Shown here in pieces: positions 32,840 to 42,368 of a stretch of 64,000 nucleotides of DNA; position 1 is the stretch's first letter, and each line of letters begins with the position of its first letter. Position numbers and translations under genes: made by a program. The stretch is from NCBI GenBank assembly GCA_900770925.1, contig CAAGLY010000002.1:107692-171691 (forward strand), written 5' to 3'. A model generated the notes under the pieces. That model did not search any database, was not told where the DNA came from, and was given only the letters and a program-made list of their open reading frames with translations. This DNA comes from Bacilli bacterium. GTDB taxonomy: Bacteria > Bacillota_I > Bacilli_A > RFN20 > CAG-288.

Positions 32840-35695
32840 ATGACTAGTAATTATAAGGATTATATTGTCGTTAAAGGAGCAAGAGAGAACAACCTCAAGA
32901 ACGTGGATGTCACGATTCCTAAGAATGCCTTGGTTGTCTTTTCCGGTGTCTCCGGATCCGGAAAATCGACACTGGCCTTTGATACAATCTTTGCCGAAGG
33001 ACAGCGTCGTTATGTCGAGTCTCTTTCCTCCTACGCCCGGAGGTTCCTTGGCGACTTTTCTAAACCGGATGTCGATTCCATCGACGGATTATCTCCGGCT
33101 ATCTCCATCGACCAGAAAACAACAAGCCATAACCCTCGTTCCACAGTCGGAACCGTTACCGAGATCTACGATTACCTCCGCCTTCTCTATGCCCGTATCG
33201 GTGTTGCCTACTGTCCGGAACATCATGTCCCGATTAAGGCGTCTTCTTTACAGCAGATTTTCAATGCCATCTGGAAAAATCCGGAAGGAAGCAAGATCAC
33301 AATCTATGCTCCGGTTGTCCAGAATGAAAAAGGCACCCACAGGCAGACAAGGGAAAAGTTCTTCTCTGCCGGTTTTAACCGCGCCAAGATTGATAATGCT
33401 CCTCTTTCCCGTTATGAGACGATACCGATCCTAGATAAAAACCTTAAGCATACGATATCCTTTGCTATCGACCGTCTGCTTTTGAATCCGGAGAACAAAG
33501 ACCGGCTATTCAATTCTCTTCGTGTTGCCCTTGATTTTGCAAACGGGTATGTCGTTGCCGAAATCGACGGTAAGGAGACTCTCTTCAGCGAACATCAGTC
33601 CTGTCCGATCTGCGGGTTCTCTGTTCCTAGGCTAGAACCGCGTCTTTTCTCCTTTAACAACCCCTTAGGATGCTGTCCGGATTGTAACGGCTTAGGCGTT
33701 AAGATCGAAGCGGATCCTTCTTTAAGGATCGCGGATCCCTTTAAGTCGATTGATGAAGGCGCTATCGCCTGTCTTCCAAAGAACAATCACGACACAATCG
33801 AATGGAATGATTTCTATGCGGTATTAGAAAAATACCATATTTCAACTTCTACTCCGTTCTTCCGCCTTTCACAGAAGCAGAAGGATATTATCATCTACGG
33901 GCCGCCGGAACCGGTTAAGTATATCTATAAGACCACTTCGGGTTCCAAGATTGTTAAGAATGTCACCGAAGGATTGAAAGCACGTATTGACCGCCTATAT
34001 CTGACAACTAAGTCCGACTGGAGGAAGCAGTATTATGCTTCCTTTAGGTCGGAGCATGTCTGCCCGACCTGTCACGGAGCAAGATTGAACGAAAAGGTTC
34101 TCTCTGTCCGTGTCGGAGGACTGAATATCCATGAGCTCTGTTCTTTGAGCTTAGACAAGATTTACTCTTTCTTCCTTAACCTGCAGCTCTCCGAGAGGGA
34201 ACATAGCATTGCGGATTTAGTCATCACGGAAATCAAGAACCGGTTAAAGTTTTTGATTGATGTCGGACTTGATTATCTCACTCTTTCCCGGGAAGCCTCT
34301 ACTCTTTCCGGCGGTGAAAGCCAGCGAATTCGTTTGGCTACCCAGATCGGAAGTAAGCTCACCGGTGTCCTATATGTTCTTGATGAACCTTCTATCGGAC
34401 TTCATCAGCGGGATAATGACAAGCTGATCAAGACAAGGAAGGAAAGGCGTGATCTTGGCAACTCCCTGATTGTAGTCGAGCATGATGAGGATACTATTCT
34501 TGCTGCGGATTACTGCGTGGATAGGGGACTTGGGGCAGGCGACCATGGCGGAGAGGTCGTCTATTCCGGAACTCCGCAGGGACTTATCAAGGATAAGAAT
34601 TCCCTGACCGGAGATTTCCTTTCCGGACGTAAGAGGATAAAAGTTCCTGCTAAGCGGAGAAGCTATAAGAAGAGGATTGAAATTAAGGACGCCTATTGCC
34701 ATAACCTTAAACATATCAATGTCGATATCCCGCTTGGCTGTCTTACTGTTGTTACCGGTGTTTCCGGTTCCGGTAAATCTTCCTTGGTGGATGAAGTCCT
34801 TTATAAGACAGCAAGATCTCAGCTCGGCTATCAGTGCGATAAAGGTGAATGCCAAAGCATCGAAAACCTTATTTCTATTTCAAAAGTAATTAATGTTTCT
34901 CAGGAACCTATCGGTAGAACGCCGAGAAGCAATCCGGCTACTTATATCAAAGTATTCGACGATATCCGTGATCTTTTTTCGCAGACTCAGGATGCCCGGA
35001 TTAAGGGCAGGGGTAAGTCTAGGTTCTCCTTTAACAGGAAAGGAGGGCGCTGTGAAGCCTGTCAGGGAGCCGGTGTCAAACGAATCAGCAGGAACTTTCT
35101 TCCGGATGTCTATGTCACCTGCGATGTCTGCCATGGAAAACGGTATACCGATGATGTCCTTGAAATCCGTTATAAGGGAAAGAGCATTGCGGATGTCTTA
35201 GATAGGCGGGCAGAAGAGGCTGTCGATTTCTTCTCTGCCTATGCCAATATCCGCCGTAAGCTGCAGACTCTCTGCGATGTCGGACTCGGTTATAGGAAAC
35301 TCGGTCAGTCGTCTTCCACTCTCTCGGGCGGTGAGGCACAGCGTGTCAAGCTTGCCTATGAATTAGAGAAGACAAGCGACGGATCGACTCTCTATATTCT
35401 CGATGAACCGACAACCGGTCTCCATCCTTATGATATTGAGAAGCTGATTAAAGTCCTTAACCGCTTAGTCGATGCCGGAAATACGGTCGTGGTCATTGAG
35501 CATAACCTTGATGTCATCAAATGTGCTGATTATCTTGTCGACCTTGGCCCGGAAGGCGGAGACAAAGGCGGAAACCTTGTCTTTGAAGGAACTCCGGAGA
35601 AAATCAGGGAATGCAAGGAATCCTACACCGGATACTACCTGAAAAAAGAGCTGGAGAAGGAAAAATACCGCCTTGTTCACCCTTTGGGTGAATAA
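32840..35695 (+). CDS. uvrA: Excinuclease ABC subunit A
   Basis: 951 residues from ATG 32840. Two ABC modules: Walker [15 protein letters not shown] (N-terminal) and [14 protein letters not shown] (C-terminal); signatures [13 protein letters not shown] and [13 protein letters not shown]; zinc modules CPIC...CPDC, CPTC, and CEAC...CDVC. UvrA finds bulky DNA damage and loads UvrB. AGG is Met in LIKT[M]KE[M]RDLGN, IS[M]NFLPDVYV and VLD[M]RAEEA. One AGG (35021-35023) falls in FSFN context, S[M]FSFN, where most homologues have Arg. No uvrB or uvrC is adjacent. Confidence 0.97.
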   Translation: MTSNYKDYIVVKGARENNLKNVDVTIPKNALVVFSGVSGSGKSTLAFDTIFAEGQRRYVESLSSYARRFLGDFSKPDVDSIDGLSPAISIDQKTTSHNPRSTVGTVTEIYDYLRLLYARIGVAYCPEHHVPIKASSLQQIFNAIWKNPEGSKITIYAPVVQNEKGTHRQTREKFFSAGFNRAKIDNAPLSRYETIPILDKNLKHTISFAIDRLLLNPENKDRLFNSLRVALDFANGYVVAEIDGKETLFSEHQSCPICGFSVPRLEPRLFSFNNPLGCCPDCNGLGVKIEADPSLRIADPFKSIDEGAIACLPKNNHDTIEWNDFYAVLEKYHISTSTPFFRLSQKQKDIIIYGPPEPVKYIYKTTSGSKIVKNVTEGLKARIDRLYLTTKSDWRKQYYASFRSEHVCPTCHGARLNEKVLSVRVGGLNIHELCSLSLDKIYSFFLNLQLSEREHSIADLVITEIKNRLKFLIDVGLDYLTLSREASTLSGGESQRIRLATQIGSKLTGVLYVLDEPSIGLHQRDNDKLIKTRKERRDLGNSLIVVEHDEDTILAADYCVDRGLGAGDHGGEVVYSGTPQGLIKDKNSLTGDFLSGRKRIKVPAKRRSYKKRIEIKDAYCHNLKHINVDIPLGCLTVVTGVSGSGKSSLVDEVLYKTARSQLGYQCDKGECQSIENLISISKVINVSQEPIGRTPRSNPATYIKVFDDIRDLFSQTQDARIKGRGKSRFSFNRKGGRCEACQGAGVKRISRNFLPDVYVTCDVCHGKRYTDDVLEIRYKGKSIADVLDRRAEEAVDFFSAYANIRRKLQTLCDVGLGYRKLGQSSSTLSGGEAQRVKLAYELEKTSDGSTLYILDEPTTGLHPYDIEKLIKVLNRLVDAGNTVVVIEHNLDVIKCADYLVDLGPEGGDKGGNLVFEGTPEKIRECKESYTGYYLKKELEKEKYRLVHPLGE

Positions 35696-35764
35696 AAGCA
35701 GGAAGATTTGTTCTTTCGTGTATAATCTTAACAGTGCTTATAGAAACTGGAAGGGGAATCGAAT

Positions 35765-36700
35765 ATGCTTACTAGTCTGGAATTAGCCAATCACTTTGGA
35801 TTTAAAGTTATCAACGGAGACAGGAAGTCCTTATCCCGCCCGGTTCAGGTTGCCGAAATTGACCGCCCTGGTCTAGAAAGGCTCGGTCTTCTTCAGTTCC
35901 ATCAGAAGGATCGTATCGATCTGATCGGCAATAAGGAAAGGGCTCTGATCAAGGATTCCGATCCGGAATTCATTTACCATAATTCTCTTCAGATCTGCTC
36001 TGAGGAGTGCCCGGCAATCATTGTTACCCATAACTCACCAATTCCGGAACCTCTTCTCCGTGCAGTAAGAGAAAAGAATAATCCTCTTTTCTCCTCCCCC
36101 GTGGATACTTCTCTCTTAGCTAGTCAGCTTTATATCTATCTTTCGGAAGCCTTAGCGCCCCGGACAGCAATCCACGCCTGCCTTCTTTCTATCTTCGGCG
36201 TCGGTGTTCTGTTAATGGGTCAGTCGGGCGTCGGTAAATCCGAGGTCTCGCTTGAACTGATCCGGAAAGGCCATAGGCTTGTTGCTGATGACCGGGTCAA
36301 TATCGCCGCTGTCCGCGGACAGCTTGTCGGCACCTGCCCGGAATCTATCTATGGAAGGATGGAGGTCCGGGGTATAGGAATCATCAATGTTTCCCGTAGG
36401 TTCGGTATCAACTCCTTAGCCAAGCGTTCTCATATCAATAGGGCAATTGATCTTGTTCCTTTCTCTAGCAGTGAGCCTAGGGAACGTATCGGAAGGAAGA
36501 CGGAACGCTTTGAAATCCTGAATGAATCGATTCCGCTTGTCCGGCTTCCTGTCTCAGCGGCAAGAAATATCGCCGAGATTATTGAGACTGCTGTGACTAA
36601 CTACAAGCTGAAAGATGACGGATATGATACCGGATATGAATTCCAGCGCCGTCTTGCCGAACTCTCCGAAAAGAGACAGAAGGAGAGGAGGAAAAAATAA
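35765..36700 (+). CDS. hprK: HPr kinase/phosphorylase
   Basis: 311 residues. Walker A GQSGVGKS at 152-159 and the capping region GHRLVADD; the signature EVRGIGIINVSR[M]FG follows, then LPVSAARNIAEIIETAV. HprK phosphorylates HPr at Ser46 to trigger CcpA-mediated catabolite repression. The strictly conserved Arg of the ARN motif is AGA here, showing AGA is still Arg. It heads hprK-lgt-trxB-whiA, the conserved Firmicutes order; lgt starts on its last base. TATAAT near 35723 could be its promoter. Confidence 0.95.
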   Translation: MLTSLELANHFGFKVINGDRKSLSRPVQVAEIDRPGLERLGLLQFHQKDRIDLIGNKERALIKDSDPEFIYHNSLQICSEECPAIIVTHNSPIPEPLLRAVREKNNPLFSSPVDTSLLASQLYIYLSEALAPRTAIHACLLSIFGVGVLLMGQSGVGKSEVSLELIRKGHRLVADDRVNIAAVRGQLVGTCPESIYGRMEVRGIGIINVSRRFGINSLAKRSHINRAIDLVPFSSSEPRERIGRKTERFEILNESIPLVRLPVSAARNIAEIIETAVTNYKLKDDGYDTGYEFQRRLAELSEKRQKERRKK

Positions 36701-37806
36701 TGTTCTTTGGCTATTATCCCGGCATACCCTTCCAGCAGCCTGTTCTGAGATTCTATGCAATCTGCATTCTAATCGGTGCCTTATTGGCTCTATTTTTATC
36801 AAGTTATCATGCTCATAAGGATGGCTTCCGGGGGTGGGATTTCTTTAATACCATCTTCCTTGTTGCTTTTCCGCTTGGTATTGTCGGTGCCCGTATCTGG
36901 TACGTGATTGCGACTTGGCCGACCTGTGCTCCTACAGATGGTAAATGGTATGCTCCTTTTGCTATCTGGGAAGGTGGCCTTGCCATTCAGGGAGGTGCCC
37001 TGCTTGGCGTCATCTCTGGTGTTCTTTATGCAGCCACACGGAGAAAAGGGACTTCTGTTCTGAAAATCAGGGACTGGGCAGTGCCGACGATTCTCTTAGC
37101 CCAGAGGATCGGACGCTGGGGCAACTTCTTCAATCAGGAAGTCTTCGGCCATTCTATCTCCCCCTCTGCATGGAATTTTCTTCCTTCCTTTATTACGAAC
37201 AACAGGCAGAACGGAGATCATCTAAGGGGAACGTATTTCTATAACGGTCAGCTCCTTGGCAGTGCATCTGTGGGAGAAAAACTTCCTTCCGGTGCGATTG
37301 CCGCCCCTCTCTTCTTAGTAGAAGGCGTACTTAACTTCAGGGGATATTTTCTCCTTGAGGACGGACTTAATGCCATCGAAGGCAAACACTATGTCAACGG
37401 AGATAAGAGCTTTGCCTACTTTATCGTCTATGGTCTTGTCCGTATCGTGTTAGAACCTTTGCGCAATCCGCAGTTCATCAGGTCAAGAAACGATTCCGGA
37501 GCAGCAACCGGAGCAGATAAAGGATCGTATCAGTCCTTTGTCAGGGCCGGTATCTATATCGGAACAGGATTGCTCCTGATTGTCTTAAACCATGTCTTCA
37601 ATGCTAGGGCAAAGAAGGGAAAGCTGGATAAAGTCCATTATTTCAAATCCAGGTACATTGAATCTCAGGATCAGCTGATCAGGGAAGTCGATTCGAAAGC
37701 CGGTCTTTCTTCTTCTGCATCGAAAAGTGCAGAAGAGAATGACAGGGATCTTTCTCTTCTGAAAGCAAAAGAGAAAGAATTATCCGATAAAAACAAGAAG
37801 GAGTAG
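36700..37806 (+). CDS. lgt: Prolipoprotein diacylglyceryl transferase
   Basis: 368 residues, longer than the usual 260-290 because of an insertion at about 170-240 and a charged C-terminal tail after residue 300. The Lgt signature is LLAQ[M]IGRWGNFFNQE, with IWEGGLAIQGG and the catalytic-region VYGLVRIVLEPLR. The enzyme transfers diacylglycerol to the lipobox Cys of prelipoproteins, consistent with the many lipoproteins further along. The Met of the Q-M-IGRWGN motif is AGG. Multi-pass membrane protein; the ATG overlaps the hprK stop. Confidence 0.94.
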   Translation: MFFGYYPGIPFQQPVLRFYAICILIGALLALFLSSYHAHKDGFRGWDFFNTIFLVAFPLGIVGARIWYVIATWPTCAPTDGKWYAPFAIWEGGLAIQGGALLGVISGVLYAATRRKGTSVLKIRDWAVPTILLAQRIGRWGNFFNQEVFGHSISPSAWNFLPSFITNNRQNGDHLRGTYFYNGQLLGSASVGEKLPSGAIAAPLFLVEGVLNFRGYFLLEDGLNAIEGKHYVNGDKSFAYFIVYGLVRIVLEPLRNPQFIRSRNDSGAATGADKGSYQSFVRAGIYIGTGLLLIVLNHVFNARAKKGKLDKVHYFKSRYIESQDQLIREVDSKAGLSSSASKSAEENDRDLSLLKAKEKELSDKNKKE

Positions 37807-37809
37807 TCT

Positions 37810-38733
37810 ATGGATAGGAAAAAAGTTGCCGTAATCGGACTTGGTCCAGGCGGAGTCGCTGCCAGTATCTATCTTAAACGGTACGGAAGGACTCCTGTCT
37901 GCTTCGAGAAAGAAAATGTCGGCGGTAAGGTCAATCTTACCGATAAGATCGAGAATTATCCCGGATACCGGAAAGGATCAGGCCCTGAGCTGGCTAGGAC
38001 TAGGGAAGAGCAGAGGAATGATTTCTCTATTCCGGTCAATTATGAAGAGGTGAAGGAACTGACACTCAATGAGGATGGGACGTTCCATCTGAAGACCGAT
38101 TATTCTGAGCAGGATTTCTACTATGTCATCCTAGCAAACGGATTAAAACCGCGTCCTTTCCCTCTTAAAGGAGAAGATAAGTTCAGGAAGAGAGGCATCT
38201 CTACCTGCGCTATCTGTGATGGTCCTTTCTATAAAGGAAAGGAAGTCATTGTTATCGGCGGCGGAAATTCAGCTTTCCAGGAGGCTATCTATTTAGCCTC
38301 TATCTGTTCTAAGGTTTCCTTAGTCGCCCATCATGAGAAACTGAAAGCGGAGGAAGGATTAGTGAACCGTTTCACTTCGCTTTCCAATGCGAAACTCTAT
38401 GTCCCTTATGAACCAAGGTCAGTAGACGGAGATACTTCCTTTAAATCCTTAACGATGAAGAACAATAATACTTCGGAAGAGAGGATACTTAAGGGAGATG
38501 GTCTTTTCCTTTTTGTCGGGGATAAGCCGCAGACGGATTTTATCCGCATTGATCAGATTAAAGACGAACGGGGATATATTGTCACTGACTCCCTTAGGGA
38601 GACTTCTGTCCGTCATCTCTTTGCTATCGGCGACTGCCGGAATACTCCTCTCCGTCAGGTGACTAGGGCAGTCAGTGACGGATCGTTAGCCGCAACAAGG
38701 ATCCATAGCGATTATCAGAAGAGAAGGAATTAG
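37810..38733 (+). CDS. trxB: Thioredoxin reductase-like flavoprotein
   Basis: 307 residues. FAD-binding GLGPGGVAASIYLKRYG, redox-active CAICDG (CxxC), NADPH-binding IGGGNSAFQEA, and C-terminal GDCRNTPLRQVT. This is the layout of TrxB, which reduces thioredoxin with NADPH (or ferredoxin in some anaerobes). IENYPGY is also typical. It lies in the hprK-lgt-trxB-whiA unit with a 3-base gap to lgt. The family motif GDVRxxPLRQV reads GDCRNTPLRQV here, with an extra Cys of unknown meaning. Confidence 0.9.
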   Translation: MDRKKVAVIGLGPGGVAASIYLKRYGRTPVCFEKENVGGKVNLTDKIENYPGYRKGSGPELARTREEQRNDFSIPVNYEEVKELTLNEDGTFHLKTDYSEQDFYYVILANGLKPRPFPLKGEDKFRKRGISTCAICDGPFYKGKEVIVIGGGNSAFQEAIYLASICSKVSLVAHHEKLKAEEGLVNRFTSLSNAKLYVPYEPRSVDGDTSFKSLTMKNNNTSEERILKGDGLFLFVGDKPQTDFIRIDQIKDERGYIVTDSLRETSVRHLFAIGDCRNTPLRQVTRAVSDGSLAATRIHSDYQKRRN

Positions 38734-38747
38734 AAGGAAGGCAGCTT

Positions 38748-39716
38748 ATGGACGCCGGAGAAGTCAGTTTTACTAAACAGGTCAAGAACGAACTGTCGGT
38801 CCGTTCTTATACTCCATCGGAGAAGAAGACCATTCTGTCCGGATTTATCCGGAACGGAGGTGCCTTTTCGATTGGAAGCAAGCCTTCTTTGGAACTGAGA
38901 ACCGAAATCGCCTCGGTCTGTAAGCTGATCTACTCTTCCTTAAAGGAAGTCTATCATAGGACACCTAGGATCACTTACGAGAAGAAGACCCGGTTTAAGA
39001 AAGGGGTCATCTATCGTATCTTTGTCCAGGACAAGAGACTCTATGACAGGAGGGATGAACTGGAAATCTTCCAGGATGGAATCGAGCGGATTCCTCCTAA
39101 GGAGAGGCTTCACCGGAAGAACCTTCCTTATTTCCTGATCGGATGCTTCTTATCGAACGGAAGCGTGAATAACCCTTCTTCTACCCATACCTCTTATTAT
39201 TTAGAAATGGCCTTTACGGATAAGAACGATGCTCTTGCGGTGAAAAAGAAGCTCCTATCTTTTAAGGAAGAGAAGAGCAGGGGATTCAAGTACATCAAGC
39301 GGAGAGAAAAACACGTCCTTTATCTCAAACGTTCCGACCAGATTTCAGTCTTCCTCTCCTATATCGGCGCCAATAACGGAAGGTTCACGTTTGAGAACGC
39401 CCGTATTAATAAGGAAGAAAGGAACATCAATAACCGGCTATCAATCTGCGACAGTGCAAACTACTCCCGATCCTTAACTAGCGCACAGCGGGACATTGAT
39501 AGCATCGAGTTCCTTTTAAAGGTGCGTCCGCTGTCTCTCTTCGACGAGAAAACGCAGGCGGTCATCCAGAAGCGTCTATCGAGGAAAGAGGCGAATTACC
39601 GGGAATTGGCAGAGAGTCTATCCTCCGAGGGAGTCCCGATTTCCAAATCCGGAGTTGTCCATATCAGGGCATCATTACGCGGACAGGCAGAGGAAATACG
39701 CAAACGGAGTAAATAG
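38748..39716 (+). CDS. whiA: Sporulation/cell-division regulator WhiA
   Basis: 322 residues. N-terminal WhiA domain (SFTKQVKNELS), LAGLIDADG-like core (FLIGCFLSNGSVNNP), the motif ICDSANYSRSLTSAQRDI, and a C-terminal helix-turn-helix with EGVPISKSGVVHI. WhiA is a DNA-binding protein widely kept in Firmicutes. AGG gives Met in GR/KEE[M]NINNR, where the family has MRNxxNR. It ends the hprK operon; rapZ and yvcK, which usually sit between trxB and whiA, are missing. Confidence 0.92.
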   Translation: MDAGEVSFTKQVKNELSVRSYTPSEKKTILSGFIRNGGAFSIGSKPSLELRTEIASVCKLIYSSLKEVYHRTPRITYEKKTRFKKGVIYRIFVQDKRLYDRRDELEIFQDGIERIPPKERLHRKNLPYFLIGCFLSNGSVNNPSSTHTSYYLEMAFTDKNDALAVKKKLLSFKEEKSRGFKYIKRREKHVLYLKRSDQISVFLSYIGANNGRFTFENARINKEERNINNRLSICDSANYSRSLTSAQRDIDSIEFLLKVRPLSLFDEKTQAVIQKRLSRKEANYRELAESLSSEGVPISKSGVVHIRASLRGQAEEIRKRSK

Positions 39717-39874
39717 GCAAAATCTGTCTTTTTCTCCGCTTTTCTTTTGAAAATACAAGAAAAACACTAGAAATGTCTTGATTTGAATGGTATTTGTGGC
39801 TGAAAAATGATAAACACGCACGCAAATACGCATTTCTAGAAGCTAAGTGAGCGATTATATCGAAAAGTGAGTTT

Positions 39875-39888
39875 GGAAACCGCTTTTA
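39875..39888 (+). promoter_or_regulatory. Weak cre-like site upstream of gap
   Basis: GGAAACCGCTTTTA matches the catabolite-responsive element TGWAANCGNTNWCA at all but two fixed positions. HprK is encoded just upstream, so CcpA control is conceivable. Confidence 0.3.
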
Positions 39889-39912
39889 TTTTCAAAAAAA
39901 TAAGCAAAAGAC

Positions 39913-39941
39913 TTTAAAAACCATATTTTCCATTGTAGAAT
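39913..39941 (+). promoter_or_regulatory. Promoter of gap-pgk-tpi
   Basis: TTTAAA (39913-39918) and TAGAAT (39936-39941), 17 bases apart, 10 bases upstream of the AAGGAGG ribosome-binding site. Confidence 0.6.
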
Positions 39942-39971
39942 TATCACGAAACAAGGAGGACATTATCGCAA

Positions 39972-41012
39972 ATGTCTATTAAATTAGCTATCAACGGTTT
40001 TGGTCGTATTGGTCGTCTTGCTTTCCGTCGTGCCTATGAGAGGAACGAAGAGGAAGGAAAGGAAGTCTTCGAAGTTGTCGCTATCAACGACTTAGTCGAT
40101 GCTGGAACTTTAGCCTACTTATTAAAGTATGACACCACCCATCGTCGTTGGCATGAAGATGAGATCTCTTCTGATGAGACCAATATCATCTTCCGTGGCC
40201 ATAAGATTCCGGTCCTTGGCCAGAAGGATCCGCACGATCTTCACTGGAAAGATTTCGGTGTCGATATCGTTCTCGAGTGCACTGGCCGTCTGAAATCCCA
40301 TGAAGATGGCGATGTCCACAGGGAGAACGGCGCTAAGGGCGTCATCATCTCTGCTCCGTCTTCTTCCAAGGATATTCCGACCTATGTCTTCGGTGTCAAT
40401 ACCGATAAACTCACCAAGGATCAGACCATCATCTCCGGCGCTTCCTGCACCACTAACTGCTTATCTCCGATGAGGAAGGTCTTAAATGACAAGTTCGGTG
40501 TCATCGGCGGAACCAGGACCACTGTCCACGCCTACACCAACGATCAGCGTATCCTTGACTTAGCTGGCAAGAACATCCGTCGTAGCCGTGCTGGCGCTGC
40601 CAACATCGTTCCGACTACCACTGGTGCTGCCAAGGCTGTCGGCAAGGTCATCCCTGAACTCAACGGCCGTCTCAACGGAAATGCTATCCGTGTTCCGGTC
40701 ACTGATGGATCCATCTGCGACTGCACCCTTCTCTTAAAGAAGCCGGCTACTGTCGAAGAAATCAATGCTGCCGAGAAGGAAGCTGCTGAAGGCGAATTAA
40801 AGGGCGTTCTCGGATACAACGAAGACGAAATCGTTTCTTCCGATATCTTAGGACGTACTGAAGGTTCCATCTTCGATGCTACCTTAACCAGGCTCATCCC
40901 GGCTGGAGACTTCACCTTTGTCAAGGTTGCTTCCTGGTACGATAACGAATATTCGTTCACCTGCCAGATGAGGCGTTTAGCCAAGCTTTACGGCGAAATC
41001 CTTACTAAGTAG
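39972..41012 (+). CDS. gap: Glyceraldehyde-3-phosphate dehydrogenase
   Basis: 346 residues. GFGRIGRLAFR (NAD fold), SCTTNCLSP with the catalytic Cys, YTNDQRILDL and RRSRAGAANIVPTTTGAAKA. The enzyme oxidises glyceraldehyde 3-phosphate to 1,3-bisphosphoglycerate. The conserved arginines are all CGN; the AGG after SPM is Met (SPM[M]KVLNDKFG). Strong AGGAGG site. Followed by a GC-rich hairpin and pgk. Confidence 0.97.
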   Translation: MSIKLAINGFGRIGRLAFRRAYERNEEEGKEVFEVVAINDLVDAGTLAYLLKYDTTHRRWHEDEISSDETNIIFRGHKIPVLGQKDPHDLHWKDFGVDIVLECTGRLKSHEDGDVHRENGAKGVIISAPSSSKDIPTYVFGVNTDKLTKDQTIISGASCTTNCLSPMRKVLNDKFGVIGGTRTTVHAYTNDQRILDLAGKNIRRSRAGAANIVPTTTGAAKAVGKVIPELNGRLNGNAIRVPVTDGSICDCTLLLKKPATVEEINAAEKEAAEGELKGVLGYNEDEIVSSDILGRTEGSIFDATLTRLIPAGDFTFVKVASWYDNEYSFTCQMRRLAKLYGEILTK

Positions 41013-41032
41013 TTTTTTCTGACAGACACCCC

Positions 41033-41057
41033 GAGGCGGCGGCGTAGCTGCCGCCTC
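41033..41057 (+). terminator. Intercistronic hairpin between gap and pgk
   Basis: GAGGCGGC-GGCGTAGCT-GCCGCCTC followed by TTTATTC. It is a weak terminator or an mRNA-stability element that lets gap be expressed more than pgk-tpi. Confidence 0.65.
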
Positions 41058-41084
41058 TTTATTCAAAAAGGAAGGACACCAAAA

Positions 41085-42368
41085 ATGAAAAAAGTAGTTA
41101 CGGATTTGCAGGTCTCCGGCAAGAAGGTCTTAGTCCGCGTTGATTTCAACGTTCCGCACAAGGGAAGCGAAATCACCGATGACAACCGTGTTAAAGCTGC
41201 TATTCCGACCATTGTCGAATTACTCAAGCAGAATGCCAAAGTTGTTTTAAGGTCTCACCTCGGCAAGGTCAAATGGAAAGATATTGCCAAAGGAAAGGCT
41301 ACTAGGGAAGATATCGAAAAACAGAGGAAGAAGAATGATCTTTCTATCGTTCTTCCTGTTTTAAAGGGATATCTTGATCAGGCTAGGGGCAAAGATGTCA
41401 AAGTCTTCTTCTCCAAGGATACCCGTGGAGAAGGCTTAAAGAATGCCATCGATGCTTTAAAGGATGGAGAAGTCCTTTTAGTCCAGAACACCCGTTATGA
41501 GGCTGGCGAAGAGAAGAACGATCCTGCTTTAGGCAAGGAATGGGCTTCTTATGTCGATGCCTTTGTCAGGGATGCCTTTGGTTCTGCCCATCGTGCCCAT
41601 GCTTCTACTTATGGAGTTCCTGCCGAACTCAAAGCAGAAGGCAAACCGACTGCTGTCGGTTTCTTAATGGAAAAGGAAATCAAAGGTCTTGGACGTTGCG
41701 TCAATCCGCAGGAAAATGAGCGTCCTTATATCGCTATCTTAGGCGGTGCTAAGGTCTCTTCCAAGATCGAGGTCATCGATTCCTTACTTAAGAAATGCGA
41801 TAGGATCCTTATCGGCGGTGGTATGGGTTATACCTTCAAGAAGGCTGTCTTCCATATCTCTGTCGCAAATTCTATCTGCGAGGATGATCAGCTCGAATAT
41901 GCCCGTAAGTGCTATGACACTGGCAAGATCAAGCTTTCTCTTGATTCTATTGTTGCCAAAGGCTTCGATTTCGAGAATCCGGAGAAGAAGGTTGAAGATA
42001 TCAAGTATATCGACAACAATGAAACGGACTTCCCGGAGGGATACGAAGGTGTTGATGTCGGACCTCTGACCCGTAAGTTCTATGCCGAAGAAATCGCCAA
42101 GGCCAAGACCATTTTCTGGAACGGACCGATGGGCGTCTTCGAGAATCCGGATTTCCAGGAAGGAACCAAAGCTGTCTGCGAAGCCTGCGCTAAAGCAACA
42201 GAAAATGGTGCCTTCACTGTCATTGGCGGTGGCGATAGTGCTGCTGCAGCCAAGAAATTCGGTTTCAATGATAAGTTCAGTCATGTTTCTACTGGAGGCG
42301 GAGCTTCCCTCGAATTGATTCAGAACGATGGAAAGCTGCCGGGCATCGATGTCATTGAGGACAAATAA
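41085..42368 (+). CDS. pgk: Phosphoglycerate kinase
   Basis: 427 residues, about 30 longer than typical through an insertion near residues 65-100. RVDFNVPHKG, VL[M]SHLGKVK, FV[M]DAFGSAHRAHAST, AILGGAKVSSKIEVIDSLL, IGGGMGYTF and GGGDSAAA are diagnostic. The enzyme makes ATP from 1,3-bisphosphoglycerate. The Met of the LMSHLG motif is AGG (41250-41252), while AHRAHAS uses CGT. A GGAAGGA site lies before the ATG. Its 3' end overlaps tpi. Confidence 0.97.
   Translation: MKKVVTDLQVSGKKVLVRVDFNVPHKGSEITDDNRVKAAIPTIVELLKQNAKVVLRSHLGKVKWKDIAKGKATREDIEKQRKKNDLSIVLPVLKGYLDQARGKDVKVFFSKDTRGEGLKNAIDALKDGEVLLVQNTRYEAGEEKNDPALGKEWASYVDAFVRDAFGSAHRAHASTYGVPAELKAEGKPTAVGFLMEKEIKGLGRCVNPQENERPYIAILGGAKVSSKIEVIDSLLKKCDRILIGGGMGYTFKKAVFHISVANSICEDDQLEYARKCYDTGKIKLSLDSIVAKGFDFENPEKKVEDIKYIDNNETDFPEGYEGVDVGPLTRKFYAEEIAKAKTIFWNGPMGVFENPDFQEGTKAVCEACAKATENGAFTVIGGGDSAAAAKKFGFNDKFSHVSTGGGASLELIQNDGKLPGIDVIEDK

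Noticed and set aside
42358..42360. AGG as a translation start codon for tpi
   Set aside because: An in-frame ATG exists 9 bases upstream, and every other gene in the window has ATG or GTG; nothing positively supports AGG initiation.
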